DNA from: Ignavibacteria bacterium RIFOXYB12_FULL_35_14
GTDB lineage: Bacteria; Bacteroidota; Ignavibacteria; Ignavibacteriales; Ignavibacteriaceae
Direction of reading: 5' to 3'
Assembly: GCA_001803045.1 (NCBI GenBank)
Contig: MHAR01000033.1
Coordinates: forward strand, 31,799-95,798
Length of the DNA: 64,000 nucleotides
The position numbers and the translations under genes were made by a program. The notes beneath the pieces were generated by a model that saw nothing but the letters and a program-made list of their open reading frames with translations, was not told the DNA's origin and searched no databases. This document shows, piece by piece, positions 9,024-18,584 of the stretch; positions within the stretch are counted from its first letter, which is position 1; each line of letters opens with the position of its first letter.

Positions 9024-9737
9024 TTACCTTTCTTTTGCTTTCTGTAAATATTTTGCTGCAAGCCAGCAAAGGGACGCCCATGCAAGTCCCACAGACCAAC
9101 CGGCTAAGACATCAGTAGGATAGTGAACTCCTAAATAAATTCTGCTGACGCCGATTAAAAAAACCAGAAATACCGCAATAGTTAGAATATATACTTTTAA
9201 GTTTTTGTTCGATTGGGCTTTCGCAAGCAATGCTCCTTGAGTTAAATAAACAATTGAGGAGATCATTGCATGCCCGCTAGGAAAACTCATAGATTTTACT
9301 GTTAGCAAATGATAAACTAATGGTGGTCTTTCTCGTGCGAATAGTTCTTTCAAACCAAATGATAGCAATGCACCTCCAATGGTTGCAATCAAAATCAGCC
9401 ACATGAACTCATATTTCCTTTGAATAAGCAAATAGAAGAATACGGCGGCAGTTATCAGAAATATTACTGTCGCTCCACCTAAAGCAGTTACATCTGTTAT
9501 TATGCCCGTAAGCCATGCTGGTCCAATTGGCAGTTTTTCTGTTTCACCGCTTCGCAGAGAATTAAGTACAAGCTCGTCAAATTTTTGAGTTTCACCTTGC
9601 ACTACTTCTTTTGCAACGAGGGCAAAAACCAGTACGGCTGTTACTAAAATGAAGAGGTTGACTAAAATCTTTAACTCACGGGATGAATAATCCGTGATAA
9701 AATTTTTGAATGTCACGATTTTTTCTTTTAAGCACAT
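9024..9737 (-). CDS. PAP2 family membrane phosphatase
   Basis: A 237-residue membrane protein with all three motifs of the type 2 phosphatidic acid phosphatase family: K130-x6-R137P (KELFARERP), PSGH (His156 in SFPSGHAM), and SR-x5-H-x3-D (SRIYLGVHYPTD, His205, Asp209). About five or six hydrophobic helices surround them. Members remove phosphate from lipid phosphates such as phosphatidic acid or undecaprenyl diphosphate, facing the periplasm. The specific lipid is not shown by the sequence. The rhomboid gene follows 27 nt downstream. The start ATG at 9737 gives a short charged cytoplasmic N-terminus. A perfect DnaA-box sequence (TTATCCACA) sits just upstream at 9745-9753. Confidence 0.93.
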   Translation of the reverse strand: MCLKEKIVTFKNFITDYSSRELKILVNLFILVTAVLVFALVAKEVVQGETQKFDELVLNSLRSGETEKLPIGPAWLTGIITDVTALGGATVIFLITAAVFFYLLIQRKYEFMWLILIATIGGALLSFGLKELFARERPPLVYHLLTVKSMSFPSGHAMISSIVYLTQGALLAKAQSNKNLKVYILTIAVFLVFLIGVSRIYLGVHYPTDVLAGWSVGLAWASLCWLAAKYLQKAKER

Positions 9738-9947
9738 TCAGATGTTATCCACAACGATATACTTTAGTTTTCTGATTAACCAAATGACTTCTTGTGAACG
9801 CTAATTTAACTTTACCAAATTTACTTAAGTTGCCGGCTAAATTAGAAATCGATTTTTACTACAATGAAATTTTACCTCCGATTTAATGTACAATTCGGAA
9901 GAAAACCGAAATTTTCTTTAGGCATATATTTTGAAATTATATGACAA

Positions 9948-10637
9948 ATGAATTCTCAAGATAAAATAGCATCAAAAGATTCAAAAAATTTCATTGGAGT
10001 TTTTGGCACACAAATGCCAAGTAAACAAATGTTTAAAAGCTTTTCTGCTTGGTCGCTTCTCATTTCGAACTTACTTATTGCTTTATTCACAATAATAGAA
10101 AAACAAAGCGTTCTTAACATGCTTTGGGTTTATTGGTTTCAAAGTGTAATAATCGGTGTGTTCAATTTCTTTAGAATTTTGTCTCTTAAAGAATTTGCAG
10201 TTGATGGTTTGAAGATGAACAACAAGCCGCTAAAACAAACAAAGGCTGCAAAGGTAACTGTGGCAACATTTTTTCTGTTTCACTATGGCTTTTTTCATTT
10301 CGTCTATGCAATGTTTTTATTTTCATTTTTTTCTATGGGCGGGATTTTAATAGGCGGGATTGATAGTATTTTTATTCTTCTTACAGCACTGATTTTTTTT
10401 GTTAACTACTTGGGAGAATTTATTTTTACATTCAAACGCGAACAAACAACAGTTCCAAGCTTACCAAGATTAATGATGGCGCCTTATAAAAGAATTATCC
10501 CAATGCATCTCACAATTATTCTCGCTGGATTTGTATTAATTGGGGGCGCATTTGGTGCAACTAATCCAAATATCGTTATTTTGTTAATCTTTATTGGATT
10601 AAAAACCCTTATAGATCTTATCACACATTCCTATTAA
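9948..10637 (+). CDS. DUF6498-containing membrane protein
   Basis: A 229-residue integral membrane protein with about six hydrophobic segments. It contains MLWVYWFQSVIIGVFNFFRI and HYGFFHFVYAMFLFSFF, the pattern of the DUF6498 family of unknown function. A Gly-rich segment and a C-terminal LIDLITH pattern complete it. There is no signal peptide cleavage site, so it should stay in the inner membrane. It stands alone, divergent from the PAP2-rhomboid pair and convergent with a cytochrome gene. Confidence 0.75.
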   Translation: MNSQDKIASKDSKNFIGVFGTQMPSKQMFKSFSAWSLLISNLLIALFTIIEKQSVLNMLWVYWFQSVIIGVFNFFRILSLKEFAVDGLKMNNKPLKQTKAAKVTVATFFLFHYGFFHFVYAMFLFSFFSMGGILIGGIDSIFILLTALIFFVNYLGEFIFTFKREQTTVPSLPRLMMAPYKRIIPMHLTIILAGFVLIGGAFGATNPNIVILLIFIGLKTLIDLITHSY

Positions 10638-10667
10638 CATTTTTCGTTTTCTGTACTATTTATCTTT

Positions 10668-10705
10668 AAAATAAAAATGCGGCATAAATAAATTCAATGC
10701 CGCAT
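10668..10705 (-). terminator. intrinsic terminator of the cytochrome c gene
   Basis: ATGCGGCAT (10677-10685) and ATGCCGCAT (10697-10705) form a 9-bp perfect stem with an AT-rich loop. Read on the minus strand it is followed by TTTTTATTTT. On the plus strand there is no T-run, so it serves the minus-strand gene. Confidence 0.8.
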
Positions 10706-10730
10706 AAAAACCGATAGGGTTATTTAAGGT

Positions 10731-11327
10731 TTACTTGCCGTATCTTGCAGCAACTTCATTCGGCGGAACCGGATCGGGAACTTTATTACTTATTGGTTTA
10801 ATGCTCTTTAAATATGCAAATACCGATTTTAAATCCGCATCACTTAATCCTGCAAGCCCCATAAAAGGCATTGGCGGAAGAATTGGCCTGCCGGCTCCGA
10901 GATGCAATCCGTTTCTCATTGCTCTAATAAATATCTCTTCGGTCCACGCACCAATCCCTGTTTGGACATCTGGTGTGAGGTTGGCAGCGAAAGATATTCC
11001 CCATGGACCAACCCATGAAGTTAGATCACCGTTACTTAAATACCATTTGCCGGGGCCAATTAATGATGTATCGACTCTTGGAATAACTAATCCTTGCTGA
11101 TGACCGGATAGCAATTTTGTTGTGTCTGGTACAGGTCCCATATCAGTAAAAACTTTAGGGGAATGACAATCGTTACAGCCTCCAAAGTTAACAAGATATG
11201 CTCCTCTTTTAATCATTTCATCTTTAGTCATTACCTTTTCCTGCGGTGAACCACATTGAATCTGCAGAAACACCACAACAGGGAATACAAATAAAAGTAA
11301 ACCATTGAAAAGGTTTTTGATCGACAT
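10731..11327 (-). CDS. class I c-type cytochrome, exported
   Basis: A 198-residue exported cytochrome with a single haem-binding site CNDCH (Cys51, Cys54, His55), preceded by GAYLVNFGG. The likely distal haem ligand is a Met in PPMPFMGLAGL, followed by the C-terminal helix DADLKSVFAYLKSI typical of the family. The N-terminus is a hydrophobic signal. A Cys at residue 25 (LQIQCGSP) could be a lipid anchor, but the residues before it are not a classical lipobox. It probably carries electrons in the periplasm. It is a single gene with its own terminator and no oxidase or dehydrogenase partner beside it, so its redox partner is unknown. Confidence 0.88.
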   Translation of the reverse strand: MSIKNLFNGLLLFVFPVVVFLQIQCGSPQEKVMTKDEMIKRGAYLVNFGGCNDCHSPKVFTDMGPVPDTTKLLSGHQQGLVIPRVDTSLIGPGKWYLSNGDLTSWVGPWGISFAANLTPDVQTGIGAWTEEIFIRAMRNGLHLGAGRPILPPMPFMGLAGLSDADLKSVFAYLKSIKPISNKVPDPVPPNEVAARYGK

Positions 11328-11576
11328 ATTTTTTCCTTTCCTACTTTCTTTACTACAAACGTAAAAACTAAGTCGGGAAAAAGCAATCTAAATTTGTGAT
11401 GCAGCTAACTCTATAAATTTGTTTTTAATTTAGATAATATTGACGTGTTTGTGTCATTAAAATTTCAAATATGATGTGATGCAACCAACTTCTAAATATT
11501 CAAGCGGAGTTTTGTAAAAATGTGCAAGAGAAAATAGAAATTATTTGGGGGCTTGGATCTTGGGGAGTAAAAATAA

Positions 11577-11612
11577 AAAAAAGCAACCCCAATTGAGGCG
11601 GCTCAATTAAAT
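11577..11612 (-). terminator. probable terminator of the GlsB/YeaQ-like gene
   Basis: AATTGAG-GCGG-CTCAATT forms a hairpin just after the stop codon. Read on the minus strand it is followed within a few bases by a run of eight T. The rest of the 11328-11621 gap is AT-rich and holds nothing else I can identify. Confidence 0.6.
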
Positions 11613-11621
11613 ATTCTGATA

Positions 11622-11873
11622 TTAAGCCGCTTTCCTTTTAATGAGTCGATAGATAGCTAACAGAATTATTGCTCCGATTGTTGCCCCAATAAATCCAGCA
11701 GTTTGACCTGGTTCATAAATCCCTAAAAACTGCCCCAAATATGTAAAAACAATAGAACCAGCAATACCAATAAGTATTGTGATAATAATGCCTCCTGGAT
11801 CTTTACCGGGCATAATAAATTTCGCCAGTGCACCGGCAACAAATCCAATTATTATTGTCCAAAGAATTGACAT
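11622..11873 (-). CDS. GlsB/YeaQ/YmgE family small membrane protein
   Basis: An 83-residue protein made of three hydrophobic helices. It has the family pattern IIIGFVAGALAKFIMPG near the start, a Gly-rich second helix (GIAGSIVFTYLGQ) and GFIGATIGAIILLAIYRL at the end. These small inner-membrane proteins, once called transglycosylase-associated, are usually linked to stress responses. Their molecular role is not established. The length is normal for the family. It lies 30 nt downstream of the DUF4126 gene in the same direction, so the two are probably one operon. Confidence 0.88.
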   Translation of the reverse strand: MSILWTIIIGFVAGALAKFIMPGKDPGGIIITILIGIAGSIVFTYLGQFLGIYEPGQTAGFIGATIGAIILLAIYRLIKRKAA

Positions 11874-11903
11874 GCTTTGCCTCTTTTGTTGATGATTAAT
11901 GTG

Positions 11904-12482
11904 TTATGATGATGTTTTACTTTTTGCAGTAAATCTATTAGCTAAAGTTTTAGTTGCCCAAACCAGCAATGCAATAACAACAATACCCGCAAATACAGGA
12001 ATAAAAATTGCAAATGCAGCCAATGTTAAGGAACTACCGGATTCAACTGTAGAAAGCACGGAATTGCCTAAACCACCTGTTGTAATTGATGATGTAATTC
12101 TCGTTACCCCTGTCAGCGCTTGGATTGTTCCCGCAACCCCACCGCCGGCAATTATGGCCAGCGTCCAGTTAAGAAGCGGGGACATTCCTGTAACAACCGA
12201 TGCCATTAAAATAATGCCCGCAACCACAGCAATGGGTGATGCAATTGTGTCTAGAATATTATCAACCCACGGAATGTAATAACCGGCTATCTCTAAAACC
12301 GTTGCTATGCTGAAAGTAATCAGGGCGGGATAAGTTCCTATCCAACCAAATGAATTTGCAAGTGTTAAATTTCCAGTTAACGAGGCAATACTTATCACAA
12401 GAAATGGAATAAAAATTCTAAAGCCGCTTGCAGCACTTAGTCCTATACCCATTAAAATGGTAAGTAATATTTCAAAATTCAT
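11904..12482 (-). CDS. DUF4126 domain membrane protein
   Basis: A 192-residue membrane protein with about five hydrophobic helices. The start LMGIGLSAASGFRIFIPFL is the DUF4126 signature, followed by a Gly/Ala/Thr-rich helical body and a final helix GIVVIALLVWA. The family function is unknown. It is followed closely by the GlsB/YeaQ-like gene, and both look like small-molecule or stress-related inner-membrane proteins, but nothing in the sequence gives a substrate. The length is as expected for a single-domain member. Confidence 0.82.
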   Translation of the reverse strand: MNFEILLTILMGIGLSAASGFRIFIPFLVISIASLTGNLTLANSFGWIGTYPALITFSIATVLEIAGYYIPWVDNILDTIASPIAVVAGIILMASVVTGMSPLLNWTLAIIAGGGVAGTIQALTGVTRITSSITTGGLGNSVLSTVESGSSLTLAAFAIFIPVFAGIVVIALLVWATKTLANRFTAKSKTSS

Positions 12483-12747
12483 TCGTTAGTTCCAATTAAA
12501 GATTTTAATAGAATCCTATAAGGATTATTATCGAAAGAAACTCATGACGATAACCGATAAAAACATGAATAAAATTGTGATAATCTCAAATTATTTTAAC
12601 TTGATGCTGAAGAATCAGAGCACTGAGAATAATTCCCGCAAAAGCCTATACTATCTCTCAGGAAAAATCGAGTTTTCGTTTTGAAGAACTCCTAACAATT
12701 TTTATCGGTTAAAACTTATGAGTTTACACCCGCAACAGAAAGAGGGG

Positions 12748-14022
12748 TTATTTTTTAGCTTTAAGCAGAATTTCCATCATTGCTTCAGCAGCTCCCGAAC
12801 AAATTTTTCTAATCAAAGCCCTATCGGTTTCATCACCAATCTCATAGGTAAGAGCTGGTGCGTTAAAAACATTATAAGCCCAGTCATCGGAAGTTGGGGC
12901 GTTGTAATCATTCAACGATTCATCAACATTAAGTTTGTAATCCGGAAATATTTCGTGTGTTCTGTTCAACCAGCTTTTCGTTGTTTCATAAGTTGGGTCA
13001 AAATCCAATGAGCTGTCCTTCGCTATTATGTAAAAAACATCTTGCTGTGTTGAATGAAAATCAACAAAGAATTTTACTTTACTTTGTGATTGCCCGGCAG
13101 TTTTCAGAAGTTCATCTCTTACCAATCTTGTTTCGGGTTGATTAAAAGCAAACCAATCGCGGTTTAAGTCCACGCCATTTGAATTGTGCCGCCAATGTCC
13201 CTCATCTACACCATCGGGATTGACAAGAGGAATTACAATAACACGAAATCTCTTTCTAAAATTTTTTGATAATTCAGAATCGTCTATTAGTTTTTCAACA
13301 AAGGATTTTAATGCAAACGCTCCTGTCACTTCTGGGGGGTGCTGTCTCCCGATAATAAAAACCAAATCAGGGTCTTTATTTTCCTCATTAATTTCTATTT
13401 TATTAATTGCTCTTCCCTTCGCTGATTCGCCGATTACACTCTTCTTCAAGAAGGATTTAGTCATGAGTTCATCAATCCAGCTTTCATAATCATCAGATAG
13501 AAACAATTCCTGAGCAGAAACCCAAAGTGAGGTTGGTTTTATCTTCAATTTTAAATTTGCAATTCCTTTAGACGTATCGTTAAAATAATAATTGGTATCA
13601 ATCGGTCTCCAATTATTTCCATCATAACTTAGCTTCGGTATATATCTGTGTGAACCATCTTTGTAAAGAATTTTAAGATTTATTTCTCTGTCCATCTCGC
13701 TCCAAATTTTAAATGAATACCATGCGGAATTGTTAATGGGTGAATTTTCCGGTTCAATTACGGCAATGAATGTGGAATCATCCTCTTGATAAAAATCATT
13801 TAGCCTCGAACCGGGAAATTCGTTGCTTACATAGAGCTTACTGCCGCTAAATAAGAAAGTTCTTTTGTGCTGGGAGTAAATTGTTTTGTTCGTAGTAACT
13901 GTTGAACCGGGAGGATCATAGGGCAGGCCCTTAATCTCTTCTTGAGATGTTTCTTTAGTAGATGAGCAGCCAAAAATCAAAAAAAGAATTGTTGTAATTA
14001 AATGCAGCGATAAAGATCTCAT
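12748..14022 (-). CDS. M14 family zinc carboxypeptidase, lipoprotein
   Basis: A 424-residue lipoprotein (lipobox LIFGC, Cys19) with an N-terminal beta domain (about residues 40-170) and a C-terminal M14 peptidase domain. Zinc ligands are His228 and Glu231 in GRQHPPEVTG and His323 in FFVDFHSTQ. Substrate-binding residues lie in GHWRHNSNGVDLNRDW (Arg278, Asn287, Arg288), and the catalytic Glu394 is in ALTYEIGDE. The beta domain followed by the peptidase matches the cytosolic-carboxypeptidase-like (CCP/Nna1) branch of M14, but here it is exported and membrane-anchored. It would trim C-terminal residues from peptides in the envelope. All key residues are present. It is a single gene. Confidence 0.9.
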   Translation of the reverse strand: MRSLSLHLITTILFLIFGCSSTKETSQEEIKGLPYDPPGSTVTTNKTIYSQHKRTFLFSGSKLYVSNEFPGSRLNDFYQEDDSTFIAVIEPENSPINNSAWYSFKIWSEMDREINLKILYKDGSHRYIPKLSYDGNNWRPIDTNYYFNDTSKGIANLKLKIKPTSLWVSAQELFLSDDYESWIDELMTKSFLKKSVIGESAKGRAINKIEINEENKDPDLVFIIGRQHPPEVTGAFALKSFVEKLIDDSELSKNFRKRFRVIVIPLVNPDGVDEGHWRHNSNGVDLNRDWFAFNQPETRLVRDELLKTAGQSQSKVKFFVDFHSTQQDVFYIIAKDSSLDFDPTYETTKSWLNRTHEIFPDYKLNVDESLNDYNAPTSDDWAYNVFNAPALTYEIGDETDRALIRKICSGAAEAMMEILLKAKK

Positions 14023-14213
14023 AAAATTTTGCCTGTGTTTGTTAAAACGTTCTTGGAAATCTTAACTAAAACTAACATAAATTTGAACTAAATTGATTGA
14101 AATCTCTATTAAGAAAAAGATTGTTCAAAAAATTACCCTTATTTTAAAGGAACAAAATCATTTAAGATAAGTATCATAAACGTTATTAAAATTTATTAGG
14201 AGCAAAGAAGATC

Positions 14214-15599
14214 ATGACACACATAATAAAAGTTCTTTTTCTTGTTCTGTTTATGCTCACCATTTCATCATTCAGCCAAAATCCCGATCAGAAATCAATT
14301 GCAGTTACAGTCTACAATGCTAATCTAGGCGTTGTAAAAGATTTGCGGGAATTGGACATCAAATCAGGCACATCAAAAATTTTCCTTACAGATGTTGCGC
14401 AATTCATTGATCCAACAAGTGTTCATATAAAAATTAACGGCGAAGTCATCGAGCAAAATTATCAGTATGACCTTGTGAGTCTTGATAAAATTTTACAGAA
14501 ATATGTTGATAAGGAAATTCAGCTTATCGGCGAGAATAATGAATTCATTGAAGGGAAATTACTCTCAAGCTTTGCCGGACAAATTGTAATCGAGAAAAAG
14601 GAAGGCGGACTAATGATGATTCCCAATACAGCAAAATATCGTTTCTCCGTCGGATCACTGCCCGAAGGATTGATAACAAAACCAACTTTGGTTTGGTTGG
14701 TAAGCTCAAAATCTTCCGGAAAACAAGATGTTGAAATTTCTTATCAAACATCGGGTATGAACTGGCATGCAGAGTATGTTGCAGTGTTAAATCAAAACGA
14801 CACAAAGTTAGATCTCAACTCTTGGGTAAGTGTGGAGAACCATTCCGGTGCAGCTTACAAAAACGCTGTCTTAAAACTGGTTGCAGGCGACGTAAATTTA
14901 ATAACCCCTGGCAGAACTCAACCTTTTGCATACACTGAAGAGATGAGGATGGATAAGGGTGTAGCCCCTCAGCAATTTCAAGAAAAAGAATTCTTTGAGT
15001 ATCACATTTACAATCTGCAAAGACCCGCAACGCTTGCACAAAACGAAACAAAACAAATTTCTCTATTCGAAGCCGGGGATGTTAAAGCAACTAAAAAGTT
15101 TTATTACAAAAGCGGCGGATATCGTCCCTATTATTACGGCACTACGTCAAGTTCGGGAAAAGTCGCGGTAATTGTTGAGTTTGAAAATAAGGAAGAATAT
15201 AACCTCGGTGTTCCAATGCCGAAAGGTAAAGTGCGTGTTTATAAATCTGACGGAGAAACAATCGAATTCATCGGTGAAGATATGATTGATCATACTCCGA
15301 ATAAAGAAAAGGTTAAGCTTAGAATTGGCGATGCTTTTGATATTGTTGCCGAAGAAGTACAAACTGAAAACAAAAAGATTACCGATAGAGTTTACGAACA
15401 AGCTTATGAAATCACTTTTAAGAACAGAAAGAAAGAAGACATTGTTGTTGAGGTTGAGAGATATCTTGGATTTTATTGGGAAATTTTAAGCTCATCCATC
15501 GGTTACGAGAAGAAAGATTCGCAAAATATAATCTTCAAGGTACCGATTAAAGCTGATAGTGAAACTGTGCTGAAGTTTAAAGTGAGATATACTTATTAG
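14214..15599 (+). CDS. DUF4139 domain-containing exported protein
   Basis: A 461-residue protein with a signal peptide (cleavage near SSFSQ). The pattern AVTVYNANLGVVKDLRELDI near the start, the central VSYQTSGMNWHAEYVAVL and WVSVENHSGAAYKNAVLKL, and the C-terminal hydrophilic strand region including VEVERYLGFYWEI match the DUF4139 family. Its members are beta-rich exported proteins of unknown function, often seen in Bacteroidota. A good AGGAG precedes the ATG. It stands alone. A large hairpin lies downstream. Confidence 0.85.
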   Translation: MTHIIKVLFLVLFMLTISSFSQNPDQKSIAVTVYNANLGVVKDLRELDIKSGTSKIFLTDVAQFIDPTSVHIKINGEVIEQNYQYDLVSLDKILQKYVDKEIQLIGENNEFIEGKLLSSFAGQIVIEKKEGGLMMIPNTAKYRFSVGSLPEGLITKPTLVWLVSSKSSGKQDVEISYQTSGMNWHAEYVAVLNQNDTKLDLNSWVSVENHSGAAYKNAVLKLVAGDVNLITPGRTQPFAYTEEMRMDKGVAPQQFQEKEFFEYHIYNLQRPATLAQNETKQISLFEAGDVKATKKFYYKSGGYRPYYYGTTSSSGKVAVIVEFENKEEYNLGVPMPKGKVRVYKSDGETIEFIGEDMIDHTPNKEKVKLRIGDAFDIVAEEVQTENKKITDRVYEQAYEITFKNRKKEDIVVEVERYLGFYWEILSSSIGYEKKDSQNIIFKVPIKADSETVLKFKVRYTY

Positions 15600-15906
15600 G
15601 GCGCGCGGGATGGTATCTCGTTCCTTTCGGTGGAGATTAAGATTAAGATGAAGATAAAGATTAAGACCTGTCAGCCTCCCTGGCATCCATTGTACATGGG
15701 GGCAGGCTGGCTGATTAAGATGCTTAAAAAATGTTCAATAATGAATATCGAATAAAGAATGTTGAACATTGAAGTAAGAAAGAACAAACCCAATTTCTCT
15801 TAAAGCCAATGTAACGCTTAAAGAAATTGGGTTTGTAAGCATCTTTAATCAGTCAAAATACTATTTGAGTAGTACCCCCATAAGGATTTCTAATAAAATG
15901 ATTTCA
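15600..15906. other. intergenic stretch with simple repeats and a large hairpin
   Basis: The gap between two convergent genes holds a purine-rich run of ATTAAGATTAAGATGAAGAT type (about 15635-15665). It also holds a partly self-complementary CAGCCTCCC/GGGGGCAGGCTG segment (about 15669-15710). At 15786-15833 a stem of AAACCCAATTTCT pairs perfectly with AGAAATTGGGTTT. The last hairpin probably ends transcription from one or both sides. No gene is seen. Confidence 0.6.
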
Positions 15907-18564
15907 TCATTTTATCATCAAAAACTTCTTTGATGCAACAAAATCATTAACACGTAACTGGTAGATGTAAACACCGCTTGCCAGTTTACTTGCATCAAAT
16001 ACAATCGAATATCTACCTGCTTCTTTCCATTCGTTTAAAAGTGTTGCTACCTCTCTTCCTAATACATCATACACTTTCAATGTTTGCCAACTGCCGACTG
16101 GTGACTGCCAATTAATTCTCGTGGTTGGATTGAATGGATTAGGATAATTATTAAACAAAGCAAAATCAAACTCATTAATTTCTTCTTCAACGGAAGAAAC
16201 TATGATTGTTGTATCAACAGCAAATTGGAAAATATCATCCGTGGTAATTTCTTTATAAGTGATGATTTTTAATGTATCACCATTGTGCGGTTGAATACCG
16301 AAGCTAAAATCAAATTTTATTTGATAGGTAGTGGTGGCATCAGTTGCCCCTTGCGGTTGTAAAATAATTGGTTGGCTATACTTCCAACGTGAAAGATTCT
16401 GGGTTTCCATAGTAACAAAAGCTATATATGTAGCTACCTGTTTCTCTGTCATATTGTGAATCTTAAATGGAGTGACAACTTTTACATTCGTAAAATTTGT
16501 GCGTACAGTATCACTAGGATAAAGATAGCTTCCATTAGAACTTGTATCAAGATTATTAAAAACCACGACCCAATCATTTGGAACTCTCACTTTCGGATTT
16601 CCTACTTGTGGCGGAAAGAATATTGTGTCCGTTTGATTCAGTTCATCTCTATTAAACTTCGATAACGAATAATTAAGATTTGTTTCATAGTCTGTTACTA
16701 AAATTTTGATTCCGTCAAAAACAGGAGTTGATACTCCCCTCTGAAGTAAATAATCATTTAAGACAATAAAACCCGAATTGAGATTTGTAATGTCCATTAA
16801 CTTGGTTGTATCGTTGTTGACTGAAAATGTTAATTCGTAAATATCATCAATAACTTGAGAGGTATCAATTATTTGCACTAAAAATTCGGGTGTTGCATTT
16901 CCCTGACGATGATAAAAATAATTGCTGACGTATGAGGTCGTTTCATAGTTAATTCCAAACGATTTACTTATGATTGTTGTATCAGAATTTCCATCAGATG
17001 CGGTAATTTTTAAGTAATAAGTTGGCGAGTTTGGGATATTAGTAACATCCCAGAAATGAATTTCACCCCCAACTGGAAGAGAATTGTTAAATATTTCAGC
17101 ATATGTACCTAATGAGTCTAAAGAATACTCAATCTTTATATTCAATTGAGAATTATCCGCATCTTCTGCAAGCCAGCCAATTTGGAGAGGAGAATAATTA
17201 ACCACCGCTCCTTCGAAGTTGAGATCCAAATTTAATTCGGGTTGGGCGTTGACAAGATTATTAATTTTAAATCTATTATCTACAACATCGTAATAATTTT
17301 TTCGTTTATCATTTGGGTCATAAGCAACAATTCTTAATACATAATTCACGCCATCTTTAAAATTGTTTGTGTTCCAGATAAAGGCTGATGTCACTGATAA
17401 ATCCGCAACTAATGGGAGCCATGTTTTTCCCAAATCCGAAGAGCATTGGATAAATACCTTTGCATTCGGATCGGCACCCGAATACTGCCACGTAATTGGA
17501 GTTTCTCCGTTAATTATTCCGTCATTAGGTGATGTTAATTGAATTTCATAATTATTATTTCCTCCATGATAAGCTATGTTATTGCTTATATTGGGCCAAT
17601 AATAGATGAAGTTAATATTTGCAGCATCATAAATCAAATCCTTAAAGTCGTTTGAGAAAAAAATTGCTAAAGCAATTTCTTTACTTTCACCAGCAACTAA
17701 GGAAAAGGGTCCGGTTCCAAAATTTATCACATAATCACCAGGATCATTAAAGTATGTCTGATTTGTATCAATTGATGTCGCCGATAGCCATTCCCACATA
17801 AGAGGAATATTTTTGGGAACATTTGAAAAACTGTTAGTATATGCTGCAGCATGAAATGAAGTAAGATCATTATTATTTGGTGTCTCTAAAAACTTAAATC
17901 CCAATATCCCTGTTTTTGCTCCACCCATTCCCATCCAATCATCATCCCAGCAATAAATAGAGTTTTTTGCCCAATAGAGACTCGAATCCCAAATAGGCCT
18001 TCCTGGTCTAATGAATTGAATTTTATCGTCCGCATAATCTGTATATCCCCCAATATGTGGATCACCATGAAAACCAAAATACAACTTGGGTAAGTCCTTG
18101 GGGCTTTCGTTCTTTAACTTATATTTTACAATTAAGACATCTTTTAATTCCCCACCGAATTGATAAACTCTTACTTCAGCTCTTAATCCCAAGCCTCTTT
18201 TAGAAGTGTCGCTTGGGAAAGGATAATAATTAGTGTCTGGGTTTCCGAATGAAACGTATTTTGATCTATTTGAATAGTCATCCATTACGTAGTAAGCTTC
18301 ATTAAGTGATAGCACGCTGTCAATTCCAAATTCACCTGGCCACTCTGTCCAGCTAGTTGGCCAACTCAATGAATTGAGACTTGTTTCTAACTCATTTTGA
18401 TTAGGATTGGCATATCCGCTATCAGGAAGCCAACCCCACTTTTCTGATCCATCAGGAGAATAACCTCCTTGAGAAGTGAGGACAAATGAATCATCGACAA
18501 TTATTATGGTATCACCATTATCGCTTAAAACTTGACCCGCAGCTAAAGGTCCAAACTCAAACAT
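15907..18564 (-). CDS. T9SS type A sorting domain-containing secreted protein (main part, N-terminus lost by frameshift)
   Basis: An 885-residue frame that is the body of a large secreted protein. The C-terminus carries a type-IX-secretion type A sorting domain: NYPNPFNPTTRINWQ, then LKVYDVLGREVATLLNE, then ASGVYIYQLRVNDF and a basic end KKFLMIK. The body shows beta-sandwich repeats with WLAEDADNS and ITASDGNSDT patterns, typical of surface or secreted proteins of this group. The first Met of this frame is internal. The true N-terminus with signal peptide is at 18585-18785 in another frame, separated by a 2-nt shift in a TATATA tract. Without it the protein could not be exported. The corrected length would be 958 residues. 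Possible roles include surface binding or hydrolysis. No catalytic motif was recognised. Confidence 0.85.
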   Translation of the reverse strand: MFEFGPLAAGQVLSDNGDTIIIVDDSFVLTSQGGYSPDGSEKWGWLPDSGYANPNQNELETSLNSLSWPTSWTEWPGEFGIDSVLSLNEAYYVMDDYSNRSKYVSFGNPDTNYYPFPSDTSKRGLGLRAEVRVYQFGGELKDVLIVKYKLKNESPKDLPKLYFGFHGDPHIGGYTDYADDKIQFIRPGRPIWDSSLYWAKNSIYCWDDDWMGMGGAKTGILGFKFLETPNNNDLTSFHAAAYTNSFSNVPKNIPLMWEWLSATSIDTNQTYFNDPGDYVINFGTGPFSLVAGESKEIALAIFFSNDFKDLIYDAANINFIYYWPNISNNIAYHGGNNNYEIQLTSPNDGIINGETPITWQYSGADPNAKVFIQCSSDLGKTWLPLVADLSVTSAFIWNTNNFKDGVNYVLRIVAYDPNDKRKNYYDVVDNRFKINNLVNAQPELNLDLNFEGAVVNYSPLQIGWLAEDADNSQLNIKIEYSLDSLGTYAEIFNNSLPVGGEIHFWDVTNIPNSPTYYLKITASDGNSDTTIISKSFGINYETTSYVSNYFYHRQGNATPEFLVQIIDTSQVIDDIYELTFSVNNDTTKLMDITNLNSGFIVLNDYLLQRGVSTPVFDGIKILVTDYETNLNYSLSKFNRDELNQTDTIFFPPQVGNPKVRVPNDWVVVFNNLDTSSNGSYLYPSDTVRTNFTNVKVVTPFKIHNMTEKQVATYIAFVTMETQNLSRWKYSQPIILQPQGATDATTTYQIKFDFSFGIQPHNGDTLKIITYKEITTDDIFQFAVDTTIIVSSVEEEINEFDFALFNNYPNPFNPTTRINWQSPVGSWQTLKVYDVLGREVATLLNEWKEAGRYSIVFDASKLASGVYIYQLRVNDFVASKKFLMIK

Positions 18565-18584
18565 ATATCCTAATTTTTTCCAAA

